A stretch of 64,000 nt of DNA from Pedobacter gandavensis (GTDB lineage: Bacteria > Bacteroidota > Bacteroidia > Sphingobacteriales > Sphingobacteriaceae): the NCBI RefSeq assembly GCF_014172405.1, contig NZ_WNXC01000002.1, forward strand, positions 472,066 through 536,065, written 5' to 3'. Each line of letters begins with the position of its first letter. The stretch's first letter is position 1. The translations under genes were made by a program, and so were the position numbers. The notes under the pieces were generated by a model. That model did not search any database, was not told the DNA's origin, and saw only the letters and a program-made list of their open reading frames with translations. Of this stretch, positions 1 through 7,744 are shown one piece after another.

Positions 1-2
1 AA

Positions 3-803
3 TATGCTTATCGAATCATTAAACACACCCTATTCTTCGACGAACTACCTGAACAATTTGACGGTTTCCTCATTACTCAGATTTCAGACGTACATGCAGG
101 TAGTTTCAAAAATGCGAAAGCAGTACAAAAAGGCATTGACCTTATCAAAGCACAGAATTCAGACCTCTTCGTCTTCACCGGAGACCTTGTAAATAATAAA
201 GCGGAAGAAATTGTCCCATGGATGGGGCATTTTTCGCAGGTTAAGGCTCGCCATGGGCAGTTTTCAATACTCGGAAACCATGATTATGGAGATTACATCA
301 AATGGGAAACCGAAGCTGCCAAACAAGCAAACCTGGAGGCCCTAAAAAAACATCATGCAGAAATGGGTTATCGATTACTTTTAGATGAACATGTACGCAT
401 TGAAAAAAATGGCCAACACATTATCCTTGCGGGCGTAGAAAACTGGGGGATTGGCTTTGGAGAGCGTGGCGACTTGAAGAAAGCTTTACAAGAGGTAAAT
501 CCTGATGATTTTAAGGTATTGCTCTCACATGACCCTACCCATTGGGATGCCGAAGTGAAAAAATGGCCTTCAAAAATCCAGTTGACCTTATCTGGCCATA
601 CCCATGGGATGCAATTTGGCATTGAGGCATTTGGGATTAAATGGAGTCCTGTGAAATACCGATATGCACATTGGGCAGGAATCACGAGTGCAAATGGCAG
701 ATACCTGAATATTAACAGGGGATTTGGTTTCCTTGGTTTTTCTGGCAGAGTGGGAATTTGGCCAGAAATTACCGTAATTGAATTAAAGAAAACGAGACGA
801 TAA
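3..803 (+). CDS. Metallophosphoesterase, 5' end outside the window
   Basis: The frame is open from the window edge, so the N-terminus is missing; 266 residues are visible. The calcineurin-like phosphoesterase motifs occur in order: SDVH near visible residue 28, GDLVNN near 60, GNHD near 91, SHDPTHW near 175 and SGHTHG near 197. These residues bind the two metal ions in this family. The spacing and the GHTHGMQFG ending fit the membrane-anchored YkuE/YaeI-like group, whose N-terminal membrane segment would lie in the missing part. An internal ATG at 222 would remove the first two metal motifs and is unlikely to be the start. The substrate cannot be read from sequence; these enzymes hydrolyse phosphodiesters or phosphomonoesters such as lipid or nucleotide substrates. 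Confidence 0.93.
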   Translation, partial: YAYRIIKHTLFFDELPEQFDGFLITQISDVHAGSFKNAKAVQKGIDLIKAQNSDLFVFTGDLVNNKAEEIVPWMGHFSQVKARHGQFSILGNHDYGDYIKWETEAAKQANLEALKKHHAEMGYRLLLDEHVRIEKNGQHIILAGVENWGIGFGERGDLKKALQEVNPDDFKVLLSHDPTHWDAEVKKWPSKIQLTLSGHTHGMQFGIEAFGIKWSPVKYRYAHWAGITSANGRYLNINRGFGFLGFSGRVGIWPEITVIELKKTRR

Positions 804-811
804 GTCCCGTT
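791..811 (+). terminator. Possible terminator overlapping the stop codon
   Basis: An imperfect inverted repeat, AACGAGAC and GTCCCGTT, brackets the TAA stop of the metallophosphoesterase and is followed by CTCTTT. It has one mismatch and a weak T tract, so the call is tentative. Confidence 0.35.
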
Positions 812-862
812 CTCTTTAATTCAAGATTAATATACAACCAAAAATCTTAGCTGAAACTTCTC

Positions 863-2026
863 TTAAAATACATCTGCATAAGCGGATATCCCTACTTTCG
901 TATAACATTTCGCCAGCTTTTCAACCGCATAATCTAACTCCTCTTCGGTATTGTATCTGCTAAAAGAGAATCTAATGGTAGACCTCCCAAATGGAGTTCC
1001 TAGTGCATTGAGTACATGAGAAGCCGCAGCGGAATGACTGTTACAAGCGCTTCCTCCGGATACTGAAATCTGATGTTGATCCAGATGAGAAAGCAGCTGA
1101 ATTCCGCTTTGCGGATCAGGAAGAGAAACACTCAACACACTATTTAAGCTCTTTTCCGTATTTGCTGAATTTCCATTGAAGTCAATATCAGCAATTCTAT
1201 CCTTCAATCTATAAATCAGACGTTCCTTTAGTCTGATCAAATGTTGTTGAGTAACCTCCCGATTCCGATAACTTATTTCTAATGCTTTAGCCAAGCCAAC
1301 AATACCAGTTACATTTTCCGTACCTGCCCGCTGTTTTTGCTCCTGCGCACCTCCATTAATTAAAGGATAAAGGGCTTGTCTGGTATTTCTATATAAAAAC
1401 CCCACTCCTTTCGGTCCGTGGAATTTATGGGCAGAACCGACCAGGAAATCCGCATTCAATTGACGTGTATCGTAACGGTACTGCCCCATAGACTGGACCG
1501 TATCAGAATGAAAAACAGCGCGATATCTTTTACAAATCTCAGCAATGGCTTCAATATCGTTTAAGTTTCCAATCTCATTGTTCCCATGCATCACAGAAAC
1601 AAAGGCACGCTCATTGGCACCCAGCAATTGTTCTAAATGTCCTAAAGAAAGATTTCCCAACGCATCATGTTGAAGGTAAGCAATCCGGATTTCTCCATTT
1701 TTCTCCAAAGCCTGCAAAGTATGCAACACCGCATGGTGTTCAAAAGCAGAAGTGATGGCCAGTTTGATGCCATTACTGCGAATGCCAGAAATGATGGCCG
1801 TATTATCGGCCTCCGAGCCCCCGGAAGTAAATACGATATGGTCTGGACTGGCATTGAGGAGGTCAGCAATAATCCCTCTAGCCTGGGCAATAGCAACCTT
1901 GGCGCTCCGACCATGGTGGTGCGAAGAAGATGGATTTCCAAAATTTTCAAAAAAGTAGGGCTCCATGGCCAGGAATACTTCTCTGTTTAAAGGTGTCGTT
2001 GCGGCATTGTCTAAATAAATTCTCAT
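863..2026 (-). CDS. Cysteine desulfurase, NifS/IscS-like
   Basis: This is a PLP-dependent enzyme that removes sulfur from L-cysteine as a protein-bound persulfide, giving alanine, for Fe-S clusters or other sulfur-containing cofactors. Visible features are the N-terminal YLDNAATTPLN start, SGGSEADN (about residue 68), the PLP lysine in SAHKFHGPKG (K201), RAGTENV (about 233), and the catalytic cysteine in SGGSACNSH (C328). The length of 387 aa is typical of the family. No IscU, SufE or other Fe-S assembly gene lies next to it, so it is a stand-alone copy. A SAM-I riboswitch lies about 100 nt upstream, which implies control by methionine/SAM status. The ATG at 2026 is the natural start, given the conserved N-terminus. 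Confidence 0.95.
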   Translation of the reverse strand: MRIYLDNAATTPLNREVFLAMEPYFFENFGNPSSSHHHGRSAKVAIAQARGIIADLLNASPDHIVFTSGGSEADNTAIISGIRSNGIKLAITSAFEHHAVLHTLQALEKNGEIRIAYLQHDALGNLSLGHLEQLLGANERAFVSVMHGNNEIGNLNDIEAIAEICKRYRAVFHSDTVQSMGQYRYDTRQLNADFLVGSAHKFHGPKGVGFLYRNTRQALYPLINGGAQEQKQRAGTENVTGIVGLAKALEISYRNREVTQQHLIRLKERLIYRLKDRIADIDFNGNSANTEKSLNSVLSVSLPDPQSGIQLLSHLDQHQISVSGGSACNSHSAAASHVLNALGTPFGRSTIRFSFSRYNTEEELDYAVEKLAKCYTKVGISAYADVF

Positions 2027-2040
2027 GCGAATTGGTTTAA

Positions 2041-2059
2041 TAGATTAAAAAATAATCTA
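2041..2059 (-). promoter_or_regulatory. Hairpin between riboswitch and start codon
   Basis: A perfect 7-bp inverted repeat, TAGATTA and TAATCTA around a five-T loop on the minus strand, ends 14 nt before the cysteine desulfurase ATG. It lies between the riboswitch and the gene, where an expression platform is expected. It has no G+C-rich stem or following T tract, so control of ribosome access is more likely than termination. This is inference. Confidence 0.4.
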
Positions 2060-2125
2060 CTTAATCAGTACACAAGTAAAGGCATTGGACGAGTTTCTTA
2101 GAAAATTAAACCTTGTTTTCTAACA

Positions 2126-2226
2126 ACTTATCTCTTCCGCCAATGGCGGACAGGAATTAGCACCTTATTAATTTAACAGGTTGCTAAGACATCACAGGGC
2201 CTTTCCCTCAGTCTTTCTGGATAAGT
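2126..2226 (-). promoter_or_regulatory. SAM-I (S-box) riboswitch
   Basis: Read on the minus strand, the element opens with ACTTATC and closes with GATAAGT, forming the P1 stem. Between these come the conserved core pieces in the expected order: CTGAGGGA, GGCCC, TGATG, GCAACC, then AAGGTGCTAATTCC. This is the SAM-I consensus for S-adenosylmethionine binding. A variable hairpin (CCGCCATTGGCGG) sits in the last arm. The only gene downstream on this strand is the cysteine desulfurase. In the family, SAM binding usually switches expression off. Confidence 0.92.
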
Positions 2227-2358
2227 AAATAAATGTATGAACTTTATTAGTGACAAAGATACAATAAAGTCTACCAAATCAATAGTCTTTATTGAAATAT
2301 TTATTCATTTTTCAATTTTGGTCATATAATTGCTAATTCTACCTAAGAAATAACGGAT

Positions 2359-2394
2359 TTTGACAGTATTTAAAGTTTCAATTCCATATTTTTG
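2359..2394 (+). promoter_or_regulatory. Probable promoter of the phosphatidyltransferase operon
   Basis: TATTTTTG at 2387-2394 matches the Bacteroidota -7 consensus TAnnTTTG. TTTG at 2359-2362 could be the -33 element, but the spacer is 24 nt, slightly long. Transcription would start about 30 nt before the ATG at 2431. Confidence 0.45.
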
Positions 2395-2430
2395 CAGCAT
2401 ATTCTATAAGAGTATAATTACACAACCTGA

Positions 2431-3159
2431 ATGGAAGAAAATAAATTGAGAGAAGAGGCGCATCAAGTAACTGGCGACAACAGTATTTTAAAAAGAATAT
2501 TCCAGGATAGAAAAAGAACCAATATTTTAAGCGGTGTAGAGCAAAGCACAATTTCCTGGTTGGTTAAGCGTGTTCCTACCTTTATCACTTCAGATATGCT
2601 GACGTTTATAGGCACAGCTGGTTCAGTAATTGTACTATTAAGTTTCATCCTTGGTACTTATGTAGGTAGAGAATACCTGCTATTAGGCCCAATAGGCTTA
2701 GCGATCAACTGGTTTGGTGATTCCTTAGATGGAAGAATCGCTTATTATAGAAACATTCCCCGTAAATGGTACGGTTTTTCATTAGATATCATTATGGATT
2801 GGGTAAGTACGGTCCTGATTGGCTTAGGTTACCTGGTTTATGCCAGAAATGAATATGAATTAATTGCTTTTATATTTGTCGCATTATATGGATGGGCCAT
2901 GATCATCTCCCAGCTGCGTTATAAAATCACTGATATTTACAGTATCGATGCAGGTGTGGTGGGACCTACTGAAATTCGAATCATTCTGGCGATTATCATT
3001 ATCTTAGAAGTACTTTTTGGCCATCTAATTGAATATTTTGCCACTGGTATCTGTGTGGTCTTATTCATCATCAACTTCCTGGACACGAAGAAACTGTTAA
3101 AACTAGGTGACATCAGGGATAACGCAGAACGAGAAGCAAAACAACAAAAGGCACGTTAA
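2431..3159 (+). CDS. CDP-alcohol phosphatidyltransferase family membrane protein
   Basis: Enzymes of this family transfer a phosphoalcohol from a CDP-lipid or CDP-alcohol to an acceptor in the membrane, making phospholipid head groups. The signature is recognisable at about residues 96-122: D-x2-DG-x2-A, then G-x3-D-x3-D in GFSLDIIMD. The arginine that normally follows the alanine is replaced by tyrosine (DGRIAYY), so the motif is slightly divergent. There are about five to six hydrophobic segments in 242 aa and a charged, lysine-rich C-terminus. The stop overlaps the start of the next gene by 1 nt (TAATG), indicating translational coupling. The exact lipid product is not predictable. Confidence 0.85.
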   Translation: MEENKLREEAHQVTGDNSILKRIFQDRKRTNILSGVEQSTISWLVKRVPTFITSDMLTFIGTAGSVIVLLSFILGTYVGREYLLLGPIGLAINWFGDSLDGRIAYYRNIPRKWYGFSLDIIMDWVSTVLIGLGYLVYARNEYELIAFIFVALYGWAMIISQLRYKITDIYSIDAGVVGPTEIRIILAIIIILEVLFGHLIEYFATGICVVLFIINFLDTKKLLKLGDIRDNAEREAKQQKAR

Positions 3160-3605
3160 TGAGCATTAAGAAATCTGCATTCGTTTTTGCAAAAGCACAG
3201 GTTTCTGCTTTCTCTGGTGGCATTATCGATTACCTGATCATGATCGCTTGCACAGAACTATTGCACATTCACTATACCATTTCTATCGCTATTGGTGGCA
3301 TCATTGGTGCCATCGTTAACTTTTCTATCAACCGTTACTGGACCTTTAGTGCCAACCAATCTAATCAGCTTCCCGTCGGCAAGCAACTGATCAAATTTAT
3401 ATTTGTAGTTGCTGGTAGTATTTTTCTGAAATCTTCCGGAACTTATCTTTTTACGAATATGCTGCGCCTGGATTATAAGATCACCAGGATCATGGTGGAT
3501 ATATTGGTTTCCCTGGGTTTCAATTACACCCTACAAAAATATTGGGTATTTAAAAAAACCGAAAGTGATTCAAAAACACCACAGGTATCAGAGCTAAATA
3601 GCTAA
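3159..3605 (+). CDS. GtrA-like family membrane protein
   Basis: A 148-aa protein with four predicted membrane helices. It contains the GtrA-like pattern of a second helix ending in IGAIVNFSINRYWTF and a final helix ending in NYTLQKYWVFK. GtrA proteins are thought to help flip or move lipid-linked sugars (for example bactoprenol-linked glucose) across the cytoplasmic membrane. It overlaps the preceding phosphatidyltransferase gene by one base, so the two are probably co-translated and may act on the same lipid precursor. That functional link is inference. Confidence 0.88.
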   Translation: MSIKKSAFVFAKAQVSAFSGGIIDYLIMIACTELLHIHYTISIAIGGIIGAIVNFSINRYWTFSANQSNQLPVGKQLIKFIFVVAGSIFLKSSGTYLFTNMLRLDYKITRIMVDILVSLGFNYTLQKYWVFKKTESDSKTPQVSELNS

Positions 3606-3697
3606 TCAACGTATTATAGAGGTAGACCAAAACACCGATCAGTAAAAAGTACCATTTTATAGCCAATTAGTACCGCTTAAAAATCCCGGTTAAGCAG

Positions 3698-3705
3698 TAT
3701 CTTTG
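3698..3705 (+). promoter_or_regulatory. -7 promoter element of the AraC gene
   Basis: TATCTTTG matches TAnnTTTG exactly and ends 3 nt before the ATG at 3709. No clear -33 TTG is seen. If used, transcription would begin at or within a few bases of the start codon, giving a leaderless or nearly leaderless mRNA. Confidence 0.45.
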
Positions 3706-3708
3706 TAT

Positions 3709-4578
3709 ATGAAGAATGACATTCCTGTTTATGACATCAGTACTTTTGAAGAATACAAAAATGCAGGTATCCTTGTCAGCAGGTTTGGCCATTATTCAAA
3801 GCAGTATTTACACTTACATTCGGCACACCGTCACTCCTTTTACCACATGGTTTGTTTTACTAAAGGGAGCGGACTTCAGACGATAGATTTCAAAAACTAC
3901 CCTGTATTACCTGGAATGATTTACTTCATGACCCCTGGACAAGTACACAGTTGGGCTTTTGAATCTGAAGTGGAAGGATACATCATCAATTTCTCTGAAA
4001 ATTACTTCAAGTCATTTTTATACAATCCACTCTATCTGGAGAATTTCAGTTTCTTTGATGAGCATTCCGGTGATGCAGTATTGGTATTACCAGAGCAAAC
4101 CATGACAAAGGTAGTCTCCCTTTTTGAAGAGATCCTTCATGAAGGAAAGGAATCAAGGCCATTTGATGCCGATCTGGTAAAGTTACTTATGCTAAATATT
4201 TTTATTCAGGTATCCAGAGGATTGAGTTTAAAGCAGCAACCCCAGACCAATTCCTACAACCAAACCCTGCTTAAAAGTTTTAAAAAATTAATTGAAACCA
4301 ATTTTATAGAATTGAGGTTTCCTAAACAATATGCCGAACTTCTGTACATTACTCCAAATCATTTAAATGCATTATGCAACGATCTTTTGGGTATTTCTGC
4401 AGGTCAGCTTATTCGGGATAGAGTGATTTTAGAGGCGAAACGTTTGTTGATCAATATGGAGCTTTCCATAGCGGAAATATCGGAGAAGCTGGCTTTTAGT
4501 GACCCCTCCTATTTTATAAAATTCTTCAAAAAACAAGTGGATTCAACCCCAGATAAATTTAGAAAACAAGATAAATAA
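3709..4578 (+). CDS. AraC family transcriptional regulator, cupin sensor
   Basis: The N-terminal half (about residues 15-150) is a cupin-like AraC ligand domain, with HLHSAHRHSFYHMV and the proline/glycine-rich stretch LPGMIYFMTPGQVHSW. The C-terminal 100 residues carry the two helix-turn-helix motifs of AraC/XylS, ending in SDPSYFIKFFKKQVDSTPDKFR. The ATG at 3709 is preferred; a TTG at 3703 lies inside the -7 promoter element. The gene is followed after 11 nt by the DUF983 gene, so both may share a transcript. The inducer and targets are unknown. Confidence 0.9.
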   Translation: MKNDIPVYDISTFEEYKNAGILVSRFGHYSKQYLHLHSAHRHSFYHMVCFTKGSGLQTIDFKNYPVLPGMIYFMTPGQVHSWAFESEVEGYIINFSENYFKSFLYNPLYLENFSFFDEHSGDAVLVLPEQTMTKVVSLFEEILHEGKESRPFDADLVKLLMLNIFIQVSRGLSLKQQPQTNSYNQTLLKSFKKLIETNFIELRFPKQYAELLYITPNHLNALCNDLLGISAGQLIRDRVILEAKRLLINMELSIAEISEKLAFSDPSYFIKFFKKQVDSTPDKFRKQDK

Positions 4579-4589
4579 AACACACAGAT

Positions 4590-5006
4590 ATGAGCAGTAC
4601 GGACCAATTAAATCAAACACCGCATGTTTCCCAATGGTATGGTATCACCCATTCTAAATGTCCAAGATGTCGTACAGGTAATGTTTTTACAGGTGCTACT
4701 TACGGTTTCAAAGTACAGAAAATGAATGAATTATGCCCTCATTGTGGTTTGAAGTTTGAGCGCGAACCTGGTTATTTCTATGTAGCCATGTTTGTGAGTT
4801 ATGCCATGAATGTAGCACAAATGATTGCGATGAGTGTTGCTGCCTACGTTTTAGGCTTGCCTTTAACTTATGAAAACCTATGGTACTATGTAGGTATCCT
4901 ACTGGTGGGTGTATTACTATGTTCCCCATTCAACTACAGGTACTCTAGGATGATCCTGCTGTATTGGTTGTCGCCTGGATTAAGTTACGACCCTTCTAAA
5001 GTCTAA
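4590..5006 (+). CDS. DUF983 family zinc-ribbon membrane protein
   Basis: The 138-aa protein starts with a zinc-ribbon made of two CxxC pairs (C24/C27 in KCPRCRTG and C49/C52 in CPHCGLKFE). The DUF983 hallmark EREPGYFY follows, then two or three membrane helices. The function of DUF983 is not established. The gene follows an AraC regulator by 11 nt and is closed by a strong hairpin at 5059-5087. Confidence 0.9.
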   Translation: MSSTDQLNQTPHVSQWYGITHSKCPRCRTGNVFTGATYGFKVQKMNELCPHCGLKFEREPGYFYVAMFVSYAMNVAQMIAMSVAAYVLGLPLTYENLWYYVGILLVGVLLCSPFNYRYSRMILLYWLSPGLSYDPSKV

Positions 5007-5058
5007 AAAACAGGTATTAAAATTTAAACCAGTCAACAATTCCCCCGCATGATAACAT

Positions 5059-5087
5059 AAAGGCTCAGCAATCAAAACTGAGCCTTT
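5059..5087. terminator. Bidirectional intrinsic terminator
   Basis: AAAGGCTCAG and CTGAGCCTTT form a perfect 10-bp stem with a 9-nt loop, followed by CATTTTTT on the plus strand. It sits between the convergent DUF983 gene and the next AraC gene. Confidence 0.85.
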
Positions 5088-5107
5088 CATTTTTTCATTA
5101 ATTGTTT

Positions 5108-5908
5108 TTATGGTGCCATCATTTCCTGTGGGCGTAGTCCTAATACTTGCTGAAAAGTATTGCTAAAAGTCGACACACTATCGTATCCCACCTTCATAGA
5201 AACGCTTTTCACATTTTCCCCTGATATAGAAAGTAACTCCACCGCCTTGATCATTTTGTATAATTTTAGGTATCCAGCTACGGTAATCCCGATATCCTGT
5301 TTAAACAACCTTTCCATGGTTCTTGCAGAAAGGTTGAATGTGGCGGCTACCTCAGGAATTTTAAGCTCATTCATCACCGCCCCCCCTTTGTCTACACATG
5401 CTGTGAGATAGTCTACTATTCTGGCAATGCGCGGATCTCTGGGCACTGGAAGCACCAAAGGTATGGAGGTATTAAAAGTAAGTGGTAAAATTCCCACCAG
5501 AGCTTTTATAAAATCTTGTTCCACCGGTTCTTCTTCTTCCAATCTCGACCATTGCTCAGTAAACAAAATCATTTCTCTTAATACCTTTGGCGTATGAAAA
5601 ATGTTCAGTTCTTTAAAAAACGGACTATCACTGGTTTTATTTAGAAATATACAGCGGAGGTACACCGGATTGATCGGGCTTGAAGTCCGGTGCGCCAATC
5701 CCGGAGGAATCCAGGCACAATGCTGACTGGGCAATAAGTAAGTTCTCTCTGCAGTATGAAGGTATTGAAGCCCTTTTTCTACAAAAATCAATTGCCCCAT
5801 CTGGTGGGTATGCCATTCGTCAGAAAACTTCCAATCTGCTTCATGCCATACGTAGGCTTCTTTTTTAACCGAATCAACAGTTAAATGACAAAATCTTGCT
5901 TTATCCAT
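5108..5908 (-). CDS. AraC family transcriptional regulator
   Basis: The N-terminal cupin sensor shows DEWHTHQMGQLIFVEKG and WIPPGLAHRTS, followed by a C-terminal AraC double helix-turn-helix (about residues 165-266, with LSARTMERLFKQDIG and GYDSVSTFSNTFQQVLG). It resembles the AraC proteins that often sit beside efflux or redox genes in Bacteroidota. It is divergent from the flavodoxin-RidA fusion gene, 74 nt away, and is likely to regulate that gene. The spacer holds a TGTC-N7-GACA inverted repeat at 5910-5924 that could be part of an operator. Confidence 0.9.
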   Translation of the reverse strand: MDKARFCHLTVDSVKKEAYVWHEADWKFSDEWHTHQMGQLIFVEKGLQYLHTAERTYLLPSQHCAWIPPGLAHRTSSPINPVYLRCIFLNKTSDSPFFKELNIFHTPKVLREMILFTEQWSRLEEEEPVEQDFIKALVGILPLTFNTSIPLVLPVPRDPRIARIVDYLTACVDKGGAVMNELKIPEVAATFNLSARTMERLFKQDIGITVAGYLKLYKMIKAVELLSISGENVKSVSMKVGYDSVSTFSNTFQQVLGLRPQEMMAP

Positions 5909-5909
5909 G

Positions 5910-5924
5910 TGTCGTAAAATGACA
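5910..5924. promoter_or_regulatory. Possible operator between divergent AraC and flavodoxin genes
   Basis: TGTC-GTAAAAT-GACA is a small inverted repeat just upstream of the AraC start codon. It is the only evident symmetric site in the 74-nt divergent spacer. Short repeats like this also arise by chance. Confidence 0.25.
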
Positions 5925-5982
5925 TGTTATTGGCAAATATAGACATTTAAAGACAAACAGGTTTACCGATCTTTGGGGTCTT

Positions 5983-7215
5983 ATGACCTCATTAAATAAA
6001 TATTCAATGAATTTTATAAATTCAACCCCTCTAAAAGCAGGTGTTTTAATATTATTATGCTTGTTGAGCATTACAATTTTAAAGGCACAGTCTACAAAGA
6101 ACACAAAACCTTCAGCTATGAAAATTCTGGTATTATTTAACACAGAAAGTGGCGGTACCTATAAAATGGCAAAAGCAATCGCTGGTGGCATAGAGAGATT
6201 CCCTGGTGCAACAGCAGTACTAAAGCAAGTTCCAAGGATTAAATCCTTAGAAAATGAGCAGAAACAAGCATTTGGTCAGATCCCTTATGCGACCATCTCA
6301 GAATTACCTGAATATGATGGCATCGCTTTCGGATCAGCGGTTCATTTTGGAAATATGTCGGCAGACATGAGGTATTTTCTGGACCAATCAGTAGGGATCT
6401 GGACAGCTCATAAACTGGAAGGGATGCCTGCAACTGTGTTTATGTCGGCAGGAAGTGGTGCTGGACGTGAGGCAGCAATTCTCTCGTTTTGGAGTACATT
6501 AGCCGTTCATGGCATGGTGATCATCCCCACAGGAATCATGGGAAATCAGGAAATTGATAAAACCATCCCTCAGGGAAATACTGTTTTTGGAGCAACTTCG
6601 CTGGCTGGAGCAACGGCAGTGAGCAGACCTTCTGAAGGGGAATTACACATTGCTGCACTTCAAGGCTATGCCTTGGCTAAGGCAGCTAAGGGGAACCAAT
6701 TGACAAAAGATATTACAGCGGTTACTGGTACCGCCAGTTCCGTCGCGCCTAAAACAAGTAAAATTGAAGCGCGCTTGAAAGCATTAAACCTGATACTACC
6801 CGATGCCCCGGCGCCCGTTGGAAACTACAAACCATTCCGTATCTCAGGAAAACAAGTATTCATTAACCAGATTGCATTAAACGCAGGAAAAGTAGATCAT
6901 CCGGGAATGGTGGGTACAGAGGTCACAGAAGAACAAGCAAAATTAGCTACCCGACAGACTTTACTAAACGTTCTTGCGGTTTTAAAACAAGCAGCTGGCG
7001 GTGATTTAGACCATGTGAAACAAGCGGTACAACTGACAGGGTTCTTTTATACTGCTGCTGGATATACTAAACATGCGGTCTTAATGAATGAAGCATCTAA
7101 CCTGTTGGTAGAAATATTAGGAGAGAATGGCATGCACACCAGGGCTACTGTTGGTGCTTCTTCTCTCCCTATGAATTCGTCTGTAGAGATCCAGGCTATT
7201 TTTGAACTGGAATAA
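5983..7215 (+). CDS. Flavodoxin/WrbA-like domain fused to a RidA-like domain, with signal peptide
   Basis: This 410-aa protein has three parts. The N-terminus (best start M9, at 6007) looks like a Sec signal peptide, with a lysine, a leucine-rich core and ILKAQS. Next is a flavodoxin-like fold (about 46-235) with the FMN-phosphate loop LFNTESGGTYKMAK, FGSAVHFGNMS and MSAGSGAG. The last part (about 265-410) matches RidA/YjgF-like proteins of the chorismate-mutase-like subgroup (IEARLKALNL, FRISGKQVFINQ, VGASSLPMNSSVEIQAIFEL). WrbA proteins reduce quinones with NAD(P)H; RidA proteins deaminate reactive enamines. An internal ATG at 6118 (MKILVLFN) would give a cytoplasmic version. It is divergent from an AraC gene. 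Confidence 0.85.
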   Translation: MTSLNKYSMNFINSTPLKAGVLILLCLLSITILKAQSTKNTKPSAMKILVLFNTESGGTYKMAKAIAGGIERFPGATAVLKQVPRIKSLENEQKQAFGQIPYATISELPEYDGIAFGSAVHFGNMSADMRYFLDQSVGIWTAHKLEGMPATVFMSAGSGAGREAAILSFWSTLAVHGMVIIPTGIMGNQEIDKTIPQGNTVFGATSLAGATAVSRPSEGELHIAALQGYALAKAAKGNQLTKDITAVTGTASSVAPKTSKIEARLKALNLILPDAPAPVGNYKPFRISGKQVFINQIALNAGKVDHPGMVGTEVTEEQAKLATRQTLLNVLAVLKQAAGGDLDHVKQAVQLTGFFYTAAGYTKHAVLMNEASNLLVEILGENGMHTRATVGASSLPMNSSVEIQAIFELE

Positions 7216-7663
7216 CAGCGTTGGTCAGTAATCGCCTATGGTAATTGATCTGACCGGTATGATAGGCCAAATGCGCCAATAAATGACACAACATAAAATC
7301 GTTCGTTTGGCCATCATGCACCTCTTTGATCTCTATCGGATAAGCCGCATTGAGGTCTTCCAATTTTTCAATACTTGTCTTTACATCTGCTTTCAAAGCG
7401 TAAAGTTCTTTTAACAATTCCTCATCACTAAATCTAATCGTCTTAAATTCAGCTTCGCGATCACGTTGATAAGGAAAGTCGCCCATTGGCGCACATACAA
7501 AAGTTCTTAAATTCCCGATTAAATGCTGTGCCAGATGACCAGCGGTATTACTGATCCCAGTAGCAGTTAGCCACATTTCTTCCTTTTGAGGATAGGCCTC
7601 AATTTCTGTAATCAATCTTTGAAGGTCTCTTTCGTAAATATGGATGTAATCTTGTTTTTTCAT
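7196..7663 (-). CDS. DinB-like (DinB/YfiT fold) protein
   Basis: A four-helix-bundle DinB superfamily protein. The metal-ligand pattern is visible as a histidine in HLAQHLIGN (about residue 45) and two histidines in LLAHLAYHTGQINYHRR near the C-terminus. The family includes thiol-dependent enzymes and stress proteins of unclear reaction. The start M at 7663 (MKKQDYIHIYERDL) is chosen over an in-frame ATG 33 nt upstream because the family begins with this helix. The last 20 bp overlap the 3' end of the convergent flavodoxin-RidA gene, so no terminator separates them. Confidence 0.85.
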   Translation of the reverse strand: MKKQDYIHIYERDLQRLITEIEAYPQKEEMWLTATGISNTAGHLAQHLIGNLRTFVCAPMGDFPYQRDREAEFKTIRFSDEELLKELYALKADVKTSIEKLEDLNAAYPIEIKEVHDGQTNDFMLCHLLAHLAYHTGQINYHRRLLTNAVIPVQK

Positions 7664-7744
7664 GTTATGTTTAGGTATACTTTCAAAAATCGACAAAAAC
7701 AGCTAATCTTTCCTCATTTTAATTGAAAAACCCCGGCGGGAAAT

